Assembly (NCBI GenBank): GCA_045807765.1
Contig: JBJMGU010000120.1
Span: 1-64,000 of the forward strand
From: DATENM01 sp045807765
GTDB taxonomy: Bacteria > Acidobacteriota > Blastocatellia > UBA7656
Length of the DNA stretch: 64,000 nt
Reading direction: 5' to 3'
Shown here: one piece after another, positions 43,899 through 48,657 of the stretch
How the letters are laid out: each line of letters starts with the position of its first letter
Numbering within the stretch: the stretch's first letter is position 1
Position numbers and translations under genes: made by a program
The notes under the pieces: model-generated
Databases searched by the model: none
The model's input: only the letters and a program-made list of their open reading frames with translations
Told to the model about the DNA's origin: nothing

Positions 43899-44912
43899 CT
43901 AATTTTCCACTGCGGCCTGCGCCAGCTTGACCGCGCCGATCTCGGGCGGGCGCAGCGGCGGCCCGACTTCGGCGCGCGGCGCTATTTCGCGCACGGCGGC
44001 GCGCAAAGGGTCAAGCACGCAATCGCCGGCCTTAAAAACGCTGCCAACGTAGGCGACGCGAAACGTTTGTGATTCGAACCCCAGCTTGCGAATCACCGAA
44101 ACGGCCAGCTCGCCGAGGTCGCGACCGGCCTGCGCCAGAATGGCGCGCGCCACGGCGTCGCCTTCGGCGGCGGCCTCAGCGACCAGCCGCGCCAGCGAAG
44201 CGATCTCGGTGGACTCTTCGGCGTCGTTATTATAGATGACGCCCGGCAGATCCTTGGCACTCATGATGCCAAAACGGCGGCAGAGGCGCTCGGTCAAGAC
44301 GGTGCGCGGGGCGCGGCCATCGAACGACGCGGCGACGGCTTTCAGCGCCTGCCGCGCAATGTCGTAGCCTGAGCCTTCGTCGCCCAGCGTCGGCCCCCAG
44401 CCGCCTGAGCGCTCGACGGTGCGCGCGTCGTTGATGCCCATGGCAATCGAGCCGGTGCCGGCAATCAGCACCACGCCGGACTTGCCATCAAGCGCCCCTT
44501 CGAGCGCGGCGCGGGCGTCGGTGACCAGTTCCAGGTGATCGATGCCGAGACGGCGGACGAGTCCTTTCTTCATAGTGTGATAATGAATCGGGTGGCTGAT
44601 GCCGGCGATGGCGGCGCAGCCGGCGGCGAGGTCTTGCGGTGCCAGATGGGCCTGCTCACAGGCTTGTTTGACGGTTTCGCTGACATGCGCGACCGCCAGA
44701 TCAAAGCCGACGCGCACCGGGTTGGAAGCGCCGCTGAAGCCTTCGCCGATGATCTTGTATGAAGCAGTGGTAATGACGGCGTGGGTCTTGGTGCCGCCGC
44801 CATCTATGCCGAGAAAGCATGGCGGTTCGGTGAACCCTTCACCCAGGCGTTGCGCGAAGCGTGTTGCTGCCGCAGGGCCTGACGAAGAGTGCGAGGTGAG
44901 GGTCTTCGACAT
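43899..44912 (-). CDS. BadF/BadG-type sugar kinase (N-acetylglucosamine/MurNAc kinase-like)
   Basis: 337 residues from ATG 44912 with GGAG four bases upstream. ASKHA fold: phosphate-1 loop FLGIDGGGTKTHAVI, phosphate-2 loop VVLIAGTGSIAMGIND, GGWGPTLGDEGSGYDIARQALKA (substrate/hinge), and AYVGSVFKAG (adenosine). Members phosphorylate GlcNAc (NagK-type) or MurNAc (MurK-type) in the cytosol. It is the most upstream gene of the leftward group with the symporter and AmiE-NamZ fusion and would trap the imported amino sugar. Confidence 0.75.
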   Translation of the reverse strand: MSKTLTSHSSSGPAAATRFAQRLGEGFTEPPCFLGIDGGGTKTHAVITTASYKIIGEGFSGASNPVRVGFDLAVAHVSETVKQACEQAHLAPQDLAAGCAAIAGISHPIHYHTMKKGLVRRLGIDHLELVTDARAALEGALDGKSGVVLIAGTGSIAMGINDARTVERSGGWGPTLGDEGSGYDIARQALKAVAASFDGRAPRTVLTERLCRRFGIMSAKDLPGVIYNNDAEESTEIASLARLVAEAAAEGDAVARAILAQAGRDLGELAVSVIRKLGFESQTFRVAYVGSVFKAGDCVLDPLRAAVREIAPRAEVGPPLRPPEIGAVKLAQAAVEN

Positions 44913-45208
44913 AAGTCTCCGGGGCTCTCTGACCGTTGTCGGCAAATGTGGAAGCTTGGCACTTCATTATGCCGGCAGACCGGCTGGCCAAGAGTGCGGA
45001 CTATCGCATCATCTGACCATAGGAGCCTTAATCACTGTTATAAGCGACTACCCGGAGCTTGTAAAACGAATTGTTTTTATAGTAACTATAACAAATTCTT
45101 TGGCTTGCCCTCTGACGGCTTCGACTTAGCTTATCTTCAGTCTCAGAGTTTTCAGAGGTTTCACGGTGTTCCTCGGTTGATCATCGCCCGCGCCAGGCGC
45201 ACAGCGGG

Positions 45209-45763
45209 CTACGCCGTTTTATCGGCGCGGGCACTTTCCAGGAAGAGGTACTTTCTCCACTCCGGCCTTGATGTCGACTCATGGCAGAGGATCGAACGGT
45301 CAATACCGTAAGTCAACGCCGCCGGGTTCTTCAGCAGCGGCATGCGCGACTCTTCCGGCGTGCGGTCGCCTTTTCGCTGATTGCACGCAAAGCATGAAGC
45401 CACCAGGTTATCGGCAGATGTCGAGCCGCCGCGAGACGCCGGCAGGATGTGATCGATAGTCAACTCGAACATGCCGCCGCGCTTGCCGCAGTACTGGCAG
45501 CAGAAATGGTCGCGCGCCAGAATCCGCGCGCGCTTGCTTGATGATTTGCGCTGCCTGCCGCGCACGTCGATGTATTCGATCAAACGAATGACTGACGGCT
45601 GCGGAAATTCAAAGCGCAGTGAGCGTAGCATGCGGTCGCCGTCTGCCTCGACCATCTCGGCTGACTCCTTCCAGATCAGACGCACCGCTCGCGGCACAGC
45701 AATCGTCCCCAGCGGTTCGTACGAAGCGTTCAACAGCAATACTTTTCGCGTCAGCAGATTCAT
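45209..45763 (-). CDS. HNH endonuclease, last gene of the tRNA array
   Basis: 184 residues. The C-terminal half is a complete HNH module: zinc knuckle CQYCGKRG, ELTIDHILPASRGGSTSADNLVASC, then CFACNQRKGDRTPEE. The N-terminal ~85 residues (MNLLTRKVLLLNASYEPLGT...) are a separate domain conserved in a widespread bacterial HNH_5 group of unknown role. Its start is eight bases past the encoded CCA end of the last tRNA, with AGGA just after that CCA. If tRNA processing trims the transcript, the mRNA would be almost leaderless. Co-transcription with the array is inferred from spacing and strand. Confidence 0.85.
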   Translation of the reverse strand: MNLLTRKVLLLNASYEPLGTIAVPRAVRLIWKESAEMVEADGDRMLRSLRFEFPQPSVIRLIEYIDVRGRQRKSSSKRARILARDHFCCQYCGKRGGMFELTIDHILPASRGGSTSADNLVASCFACNQRKGDRTPEESRMPLLKNPAALTYGIDRSILCHESTSRPEWRKYLFLESARADKTA

Positions 45764-45770
45764 AACGTCC

Positions 45771-45847
45771 TGGAGCCGATGGAGAGAATTGAACTCACAC
45801 TCTGCGACTTACGAGGCCGCCGCTTTATCCGTTTAAGCTACATCGGC
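45771..45847 (-). tRNA. tRNA-Thr(CGT), with encoded CCA
   Basis: Acceptor GCCGATG/CATCGGC, D stem GCTT/AAGC, anticodon loop CTCGTAA, T loop TTCAATT with one T-stem mismatch (T50-T64). CCA is encoded at 45771-45773. Last tRNA of the array, next to the HNH gene. Confidence 0.85.
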
Positions 45848-45850
45848 AAA

Positions 45851-45924
45851 TGCCCGATGGAGGAATCGAACCCCCGCATGGCCACTTTGTAAGAGTGGTG
45901 CTTTCCCGTCTTAGCTAATCGGGC
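45851..45924 (-). tRNA. tRNA-Val(TAC)
   Basis: Acceptor GCCCGAT/ATCGGGC, A73, anticodon stem CCACT/AGTGG with loop CTTACAA, T arm GGGGG-TTCGATT-CCTCC. No encoded CCA. Confidence 0.9.
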
Positions 45925-45929
45925 AAAAG

Positions 45930-46002
45930 AGCGAGCGACGGGATTCGAACCCGCTCGGTCCAGCTTGGAAGGCTGGCGCTCATCCACTTGAGCTTCACTC
46001 GC
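45930..46002 (-). tRNA. tRNA-Gly(TCC)
   Basis: Acceptor GCGAGTG/CGCTCGC with one G-U, T73, anticodon loop CTTCCAA flanked by CCAGC/GCTGG. No encoded CCA. Confidence 0.9.
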
Positions 46003-46005
46003 CTG

Positions 46006-46078
46006 AGCCGATGACGGGCCTCGAACCCGCAGCCTGGGCATTACAAGTGCCCTGCACGTCCGCTTGTGCTTCATCGGC
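46006..46078 (-). tRNA. tRNA-Thr(TGT)
   Basis: Acceptor GCCGATG/CATCGGC identical to that of the Thr(CGT) gene; anticodon loop CTTGTAA with GGGCA/TGCCC stem; T arm GCGGG-TTCGAGG-CCCGT. Likely a paralogue of the Thr(CGT) gene. Confidence 0.9.
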
Positions 46079-46081
46079 GAA

Positions 46082-46155
46082 TGGGGATAGGAAGAGTCGA
46101 ACTCCCGGCCTCACCTTTCGGAGAGGTGCGCTCTCTCCGTCTGAGCTATATCCCC
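46082..46155 (-). tRNA. tRNA-Arg(CCG)
   Basis: Acceptor GGGGATA/TATCCCC, A73, anticodon loop CTCCGAA with stem CACCT/AGGTG, T loop TTCGACT. No encoded CCA. Confidence 0.9.
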
Positions 46156-46160
46156 GGAAC

Positions 46161-46232
46161 TTAGAATTGCAGCGGGCACTTCAAGCAATACCGCTTGCCG
46201 TGCGCCTTACAGACTTTCTTATAACGATGCAT
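46161..46232 (-). CDS. 23-residue putative zinc-binding micropeptide inside the tRNA array
   Basis: The reading frame is ATG (46230-46232, minus) to TAA (46161-46163), 24 codons. It begins MHRYKKVCKAHGKRYC and continues LKCPLQF. Cys8-x2-His11 and Cys16-x2-Cys19 form a possible single zinc knuckle, and the peptide is strongly basic. A GGAGGT ribosome site (46241-46246) lies exactly eight bases upstream of the ATG. It occupies the one wide gap of the array, between tRNA-Arg(CCG) and the Gln(TTG) gene, and the Shine-Dalgarno begins just three bases after the Gln(TTG) 3' end. Not annotated by length-based gene finders. Function unknown; RNA binding is a guess from charge and knuckle. Confidence 0.6.
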   Translation of the reverse strand: MHRYKKVCKAHGKRYCLKCPLQF

Positions 46233-46249
46233 GGCGATCTACCTCCGAC

Positions 46250-46321
46250 TGCGGGGGCGGGCAACGATTCCGCAACCTCCACTTTCAAAGAGTGGCGCTC
46301 TGCCTGCTTGAGCTACCCCGC
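46250..46321 (-). tRNA. degenerate tRNA-Gln(TTG)
   Basis: Acceptor GCGGGGT pairs with CCCCCGC except at position 7. D arm and anticodon arm (loop CTTTGAA, stem CCACT/AGTGG) are good. The T arm is not canonical: the loop reads AATCGTT instead of TTCNANT and the stem has two mismatches. Possibly inactive or specialised. Confidence 0.6.
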
Positions 46322-46326
46322 ATCAG

Positions 46327-46399
46327 TGGTTGGGGTGAGGGTCGAACTCACCGCCTCTGGTGCTTCAAACCAGCGCTCTTCCTGATGAGCTTCCCAACC
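46327..46399 (-). tRNA. tRNA-Phe(GAA)
   Basis: Acceptor GGTTGGG/CCCAACC, A73, anticodon loop TTGAAGC with stem CTGGT/ACCAG (position 37 is G), T arm GTGAG-TTCGACC-CTCAC. Confidence 0.85.
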
Positions 46400-46403
46400 A
46401 TAA

Positions 46404-46476
46404 AGCTGCCGGCGAGACTCGAACTGGCGCGGATAGGTTCAGGAAACCTGCGCCTCATCCGCTCGGCCACGGCAGC
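46404..46476 (-). tRNA. tRNA-Arg(CCT)
   Basis: Acceptor GCTGCCG/CGGCAGC, T73. Loop TTCCTGA with 4-bp stem plus a C27-A43 mismatch; the D arm GCCGAGCGGATGAGGC looks like a Leu/Ser type, yet the variable loop is short. T arm has one mismatch. Confidence 0.7.
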
Positions 46477-46483
46477 AAAAAAA

Positions 46484-46560
46484 TGGTGGAGAGTATGGGG
46501 CTCGAACCCATCCATCGAGTTTGCAGGACTCGCATGCCGCCAACAACACCTTGCCGACCG
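46484..46560 (-). tRNA. degenerate tRNA-like gene (Cys GCA or Ala TGC)
   Basis: The T arm ATGGG-TTCGAGC-CCCAT, the 3' strand ACTCTCC, A73 and encoded CCA (46484-46486) are perfect. The anticodon arm CGAGT-CCTGCAA-ACTCG places the usual T33 one base late, so it reads as Ala(TGC) with C33 or Cys(GCA) with a shifted loop. No 5' strand complementary to ACTCTCC exists, so the acceptor cannot form as written. The 5' boundary is approximate. Confidence 0.4.
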
Positions 46561-46561
46561 A

Positions 46562-46634
46562 TGGGCCGCGTGGGAGTCGAACCCACTACCACCCGATTAA
46601 AAGTCGGGTACTCATCCTGATGAGCTTGCGGCCC
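46562..46634 (-). tRNA. tRNA-Lys(TTT)
   Basis: Acceptor GGGCCGC/GCGGCCC, A73, anticodon loop CTTTTAA with CCCGA/TCGGG stem, T arm GTGGG-TTCGACT-CCCAC. Confidence 0.9.
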
Positions 46635-46635
46635 G

Positions 46636-46726
46636 TACTCCCGCCGGGACTCGAACCCGGATCACGCACCAATCTAGTGCTTGCAGGGTATAAGCCTGCT
46701 GTTTTATCCAATTAAACTACGGGAGC
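46636..46726 (-). tRNA. tRNA-Ile(TAT) with a long (class II) variable arm
   Basis: 91 nt. Acceptor GCTCCCG/CGGGAGT (G1-U72), A73; D arm GTTT/AAAC; anticodon stem GCAGG/CCTGC with loop CTTATAC, giving anticodon TAT for AUA codons. Between anticodon and T stems lie 22 nt that fold as GCAC...GTGC, a class II variable arm normally found only in Leu, Ser and Tyr tRNAs. One base separates it from the Lys(TTT) gene. Confidence 0.75.
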
Positions 46727-46730
46727 GCGA

Positions 46731-46802
46731 TGAGCCCGACAGGAATCGAACCTGCTTTTCCGGTTTAAGAGACCGGCACTTCGCCAGCAAAGCTTCAGGC
46801 CC
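46731..46802 (-). tRNA. tRNA-Lys(CTT)
   Basis: Acceptor GGGCCTG/CGGGCTC with two G-U pairs, A73, anticodon loop CTCTTAA with CCGGT/ACCGG stem, T arm GCAGG-TTCGATT-CCTGT. Confidence 0.85.
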
Positions 46803-46805
46803 AAA

Positions 46806-46880
46806 TGCTCCCGGCAGGACTCGAACCCGCATCGCCAACCTTAGAAGGGTTGTGCCTTAATCCAGTTAGACCACAGGAGC
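46806..46880 (-). tRNA. tRNA-Arg(TCT)
   Basis: Acceptor GCTCCTG/CGGGAGC with one G-U, A73, anticodon loop CTTCTAA with CAACC/GGTTG stem, T arm GCGGG-TTCGAGT-CCTGC. Acceptor close to that of the Ile(TAT) gene. Confidence 0.9.
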
Positions 46881-46885
46881 AAAAG

Positions 46886-46959
46886 CGAGGTGTAGGGGAG
46901 TCGAACCCCTCTCTTCACGATAGACAATCGTGCGCCTCAAGCCGCTCGGCCAACACCTC
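46886..46959 (-). tRNA. tRNA-Asp(GTC)
   Basis: Acceptor GAGGTGT/ACACCTC, G73 (an Asp identity base), anticodon loop TTGTCTA with CACGA/TCGTG stem. D arm GCCGAGCGGCTTGAGGC. Confidence 0.9.
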
Positions 46960-46963
46960 GAAA

Positions 46964-47036
46964 TGCCGATGTCAGGATTCGAACCTGCATCGCGCGGTTA
47001 TCAACCGCGTGCTCTGCCTGCTTGAGCTACATCGGC
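46964..47036 (-). tRNA. tRNA-Ile(GAT)
   Basis: Acceptor GCCGATG/CATCGGC, A73, anticodon loop TTGATAA with CGCGG/CCGCG stem, T arm GCAGG-TTCGAAT-CCTGA. Shares its acceptor with the two Thr genes. Confidence 0.9.
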
Positions 47037-47037
47037 A

Positions 47038-47114
47038 TGGCTCCGGGACAAGGATTTGAACCTTGAATCTCCTGAGTCAGAGTCAGGCGCGATAGCCAGT
47101 TTCGCCCTCCCGGA
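47038..47114 (-). tRNA. tRNA-Gln(CTG), with encoded CCA
   Basis: Acceptor TCCGGGA/TCCCGGA with U1-A72 and G73, both Gln identity features; anticodon loop CTCTGAC with CCTGA/TCAGG stem; T arm CAAGG-TTCAAAT-CCTTG. CCA encoded at 47038-47040. Confidence 0.9.
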
Positions 47115-47119
47115 ACACG

Positions 47120-47194
47120 TACGGGCGGTTGGAGTCGAACCAACGATCTCCTGATCCACAATCAGGCGCTCTTGACCATCTGAGCTACGCCCGC
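47120..47194 (-). tRNA. tRNA-His(GTG) lacking the G-1:C73 pair
   Basis: Acceptor GCGGGCG/CGCCCGT, anticodon loop TTGTGGA with CCTGA/TCAGG stem, T loop TTCGACT. Position -1 is T and position 73 is A, whereas bacterial His tRNAs need G-1 opposite C73, so charging by HisRS is doubtful. Confidence 0.75.
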
Positions 47195-47199
47195 ACAAG

Positions 47200-47272
47200 C
47201 AGGGATGGCGAGACTCGAACTCGCTAAAACTGGTTTGAAAAACCAGGCGCTCGGCCCTTTGCATTCATCCCC
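47200..47272 (-). tRNA. tRNA-Glu(TTC)
   Basis: Acceptor GGGGATG/CATCCCT with one G-U, G73, anticodon loop TTTTCAA with CTGGT/ACCAG stem, T arm GCGAG-TTCGAGT-CTCGC. Confidence 0.9.
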
Positions 47273-47292
47273 ATTAAAGCCAAAGATCACCA

Positions 47293-47366
47293 TGCGCGAG
47301 GGGAGAGTCGAACTCCCAAGACTTCGGGTTTAAGCCGAAGATGTCTGCCGCTTGCATCACTCGCGC
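47293..47366 (-). tRNA. tRNA-Leu(TAA) with short (class I) variable loop
   Basis: Acceptor GCGCGAG/CTCGCGC, A73 as in Leu tRNAs, Leu-type D arm ATGCAAGCGGCAGACAT, anticodon stem TTCGG/CCGAA with loop CTTAAAC. Only five bases (GTCTT) separate anticodon and T stems, where a Leu tRNA should have a long arm. Confidence 0.85.
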
Positions 47367-47371
47367 AAGAT

Positions 47372-47447
47372 TGGTGGCAGGGCCGGAGTCGCACCGGTGA
47401 TTTCCTGGTTATGAGCCAGGCGAGCCTGATTCCTGCTCCACCCCTGC
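47372..47447 (-). tRNA. initiator-like tRNA-fMet(CAT), with encoded CCA, diverged
   Basis: GGGGTGGAGC at the D-arm start and anticodon loop CTCATAA in CCTGG/CCAGG resemble bacterial initiator tRNA. CCA is encoded at 47372-47374. The acceptor pairs only if the first base is left unpaired or one T-stem base is missing. The T loop is TGCGACT and the anticodon stem has two rather than three terminal G-C pairs, so initiation competence is uncertain. Confidence 0.65.
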
Positions 47448-47452
47448 ATCAG

Positions 47453-47525
47453 AGCGCGCGGTCAGACTCGAACTGACACGTTAGCGGTTTTGCAGACCGC
47501 CGCCTTCCCTTTTGGCTACGCGCGC
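47453..47525 (-). tRNA. tRNA-Cys(GCA)
   Basis: Acceptor GCGCGCG/CGCGCGC, U73 (a Cys identity base), anticodon loop CTGCAAA with GCGGT/ACCGC stem, T arm GTCAG-TTCGAGT-CTGAC. Confidence 0.9.
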
Positions 47526-47531
47526 GAAAAG

Positions 47532-47602
47532 AGCTTCGTATGGGACTCGAACCCATGTCTGCGACCTGGCAAGCCGCCGTCTTTCCTCTGGACCAACGAA
47601 GC
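47532..47602 (-). tRNA. tRNA-Gly(GCC)
   Basis: Acceptor GCTTCGT/ACGAAGC, U73, anticodon loop TTGCCAG with GCGGC/GTCGC stem, T arm CATGGG with TTCGAGT. Confidence 0.9.
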
Positions 47603-47606
47603 CGTA

Positions 47607-47680
47607 TGGGAGCAAAGAGATTCGAACTCTTATGACCGGCATTTTGAGCGCCGGATGTCTACCACTTGCATCATGCTCCC
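47607..47680 (-). tRNA. tRNA-Leu(CAA) with short (class I) variable loop
   Basis: Acceptor GGGAGCA/TGCTCCC, A73, Leu-type D arm ATGCAAGTGGTAGACAT, anticodon stem CGGCG/TGCCG with loop CTCAAAA, five-base variable loop GTCAT. Confidence 0.85.
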
Positions 47681-47684
47681 GCAG

Positions 47685-47758
47685 TGCGGACGGAGAGATT
47701 CGAACTCTCAAAACGTCGCCTCTGAAACGACGATGTCTGCCGCTTGCATCACGTCCGC
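47685..47758 (-). tRNA. tRNA-Leu(CAG) with short (class I) variable loop
   Basis: Acceptor GCGGACG/CGTCCGC, A73, Leu-type D arm ATGCAAGCGGCAGACAT, anticodon stem GTCGT/GCGAC with loop TTCAGAG, five-base variable loop GTTTT. Same unusual design as the two other Leu genes. Confidence 0.85.
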
Positions 47759-47763
47759 AGCAG

Positions 47764-47851
47764 TGTGGGCGACCGGAGTCGAACCCACAACGGATTGGTT
47801 ACCGCTACTTGTTTTCAAGACAAGCTGACATTCCAGCATCTACTCTTCCAC
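47764..47851 (-). tRNA. tRNA-Ser(TGA), class II, partly degenerate
   Basis: Anticodon stem CTTGT/ACAAG with loop CTTGAAA and a long variable region TAGCGGTAACCAATCCGTTG. The acceptor GTGGAAG/CGCCCAC has two mismatches and the T stem is poorly paired. Confidence 0.6.
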
Positions 47852-47854
47852 GAA

Positions 47855-47938
47855 CGGAGATGAGAGGAGTCGAACCTCCACGGGATATTTCACCCGGCGG
47901 CTTAGCAAACCGCTGCCATACCTTTAGGCGACATCTCC
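47855..47938 (-). tRNA. tRNA-Ser(GCT), class II
   Basis: Acceptor GGAGATG/CATCTCC, G73 as usual for Ser, anticodon stem GCGGT/GCCGC with loop TTGCTAA, and a variable arm CGGG...CCCG. Confidence 0.9.
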
Positions 47939-47944
47939 ACAAGG

Positions 47945-48014
47945 CAGGAGTGACAGGAATCGAACCTGTTCTGCTGGTTTTGGAGACCAGTTGGCTGCCT
48001 TAGCTCTCACTCCC
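47945..48014 (-). tRNA. tRNA-Trp(CCA)
   Basis: Acceptor GGGAGTG/CACTCCT with one G-U, G73, anticodon loop CTCCAAA with CTGGT/ACCAG stem, T arm ACAGG-TTCGATT-CCTGT. Confidence 0.9.
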
Positions 48015-48019
48015 AAGCA

Positions 48020-48105
48020 TGCCGGCGGGAGGACTCGAACCTCCGAAGTCCACAAAGGGACGCCTGTTCTACAGACAGGAGCGATTGCCGCTACGCGACG
48101 CCGGC
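48020..48105 (-). tRNA. tRNA-Tyr(GTA), class II; first gene of the array
   Basis: Acceptor GCCGGCG/CGCCGGC, A73, anticodon stem CCTGT/ACAGG with loop CTGTAGA, class II variable arm GTCC...GGAC. It is the most upstream tRNA on the minus strand. Confidence 0.9.
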
Positions 48106-48657
48106 GTACGGACAACTTATTGTCAAAGAGCGCAGCATGGCGGCTTCAGCCATCGGCCATCGCTCCTTGATCTCTAGCTTTTGTGGATTGCTTGGGATTT
48201 CGGGAGCGAGAGGACGCTCCCGCTACGATTAGTTCAGACTACCCAAATCTATAAAGCGCCCTTGCAGGACGACCGTCGATTCGAGCATCCGATTAGACGT
48301 ATAGACACACGTCGGCTGGTTCGCCGTGCGTGGGTGCCATTTTGTGGATAACCGTCTAATCATTTGAACTACCTTAACCTCGTAGCCAGTTTGCCGGAAG
48401 CTAAATCCGGCACCGCTCATTGTAGGCCATACGGCAGACCAGATCAATAAGTTCTTCTCACTTCACTTTTTTTTCGTTTGCGACTGCCAATCCCAGCGCG
48501 ATGCCGATCAACGCCATGCGAATCCCCTGTTGCACTACCAGAGTCCGACCCGTCGGCTCAACTTTGCAAGCCGGTCGGACGCGTAGTAAATTGTTGTCGT
48601 CTTGCGGCCCCGAAAGTTGACCGTCTTTTAAATTCATTTGTGAAGGAAAAACGCGTT
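48106..48657. other. structured, gene-free region upstream of the tRNA array
   Basis: About 550 nt without a credible gene; a 72-residue minus frame at 48229-48447 has no supporting features. It contains GACAACTTATTGTC (a 5-bp inverted repeat at about 48112-48125), an imperfect hairpin at 48126-48165, a perfect 8-bp hairpin CGGGAGCG/CGCTCCCG at 48201-48222, and a 9-bp inverted repeat GATTAGACG (48291-48299) / CGTCTAATC (48353-48361) enclosing an inner stem and TGTGGATAA, a DnaA-box-like 9-mer. It probably holds the array promoter; I could not fix a -35/-10 pair. Confidence 0.5.

Noticed and set aside
46011..48003. Several plus-strand frames of 60-160 residues across the tRNA array
   Set aside because: They read through antisense of tRNA genes; the recurring SNP-xxx and GFEPA-like words come from the conserved T-arm sequence, not from protein selection.
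45771..48105. CRISPR array (regular short repeats)
   Set aside because: The repeating element is the tRNA T arm, spacing varies with tRNA length, and each unit folds as a tRNA; no cas genes.
48343..48351. DnaA-box-like TGTGGATAA as a replication origin
   Set aside because: A single 9-mer in 64 kb is expected by chance; no box cluster, no dnaA/repA gene and no AT-rich unwinding region.
48291..48361. A fourth attC site
   Set aside because: The boxes face the wrong way (ATTAGAC first, GTCTAAT last) and the inner arms lack the GCGTT/AACGC pairing.
48229..48447. 72-residue minus-strand frame upstream of the tRNA array
   Set aside because: No ribosome site, no recognisable domain, and it covers the inverted repeats.
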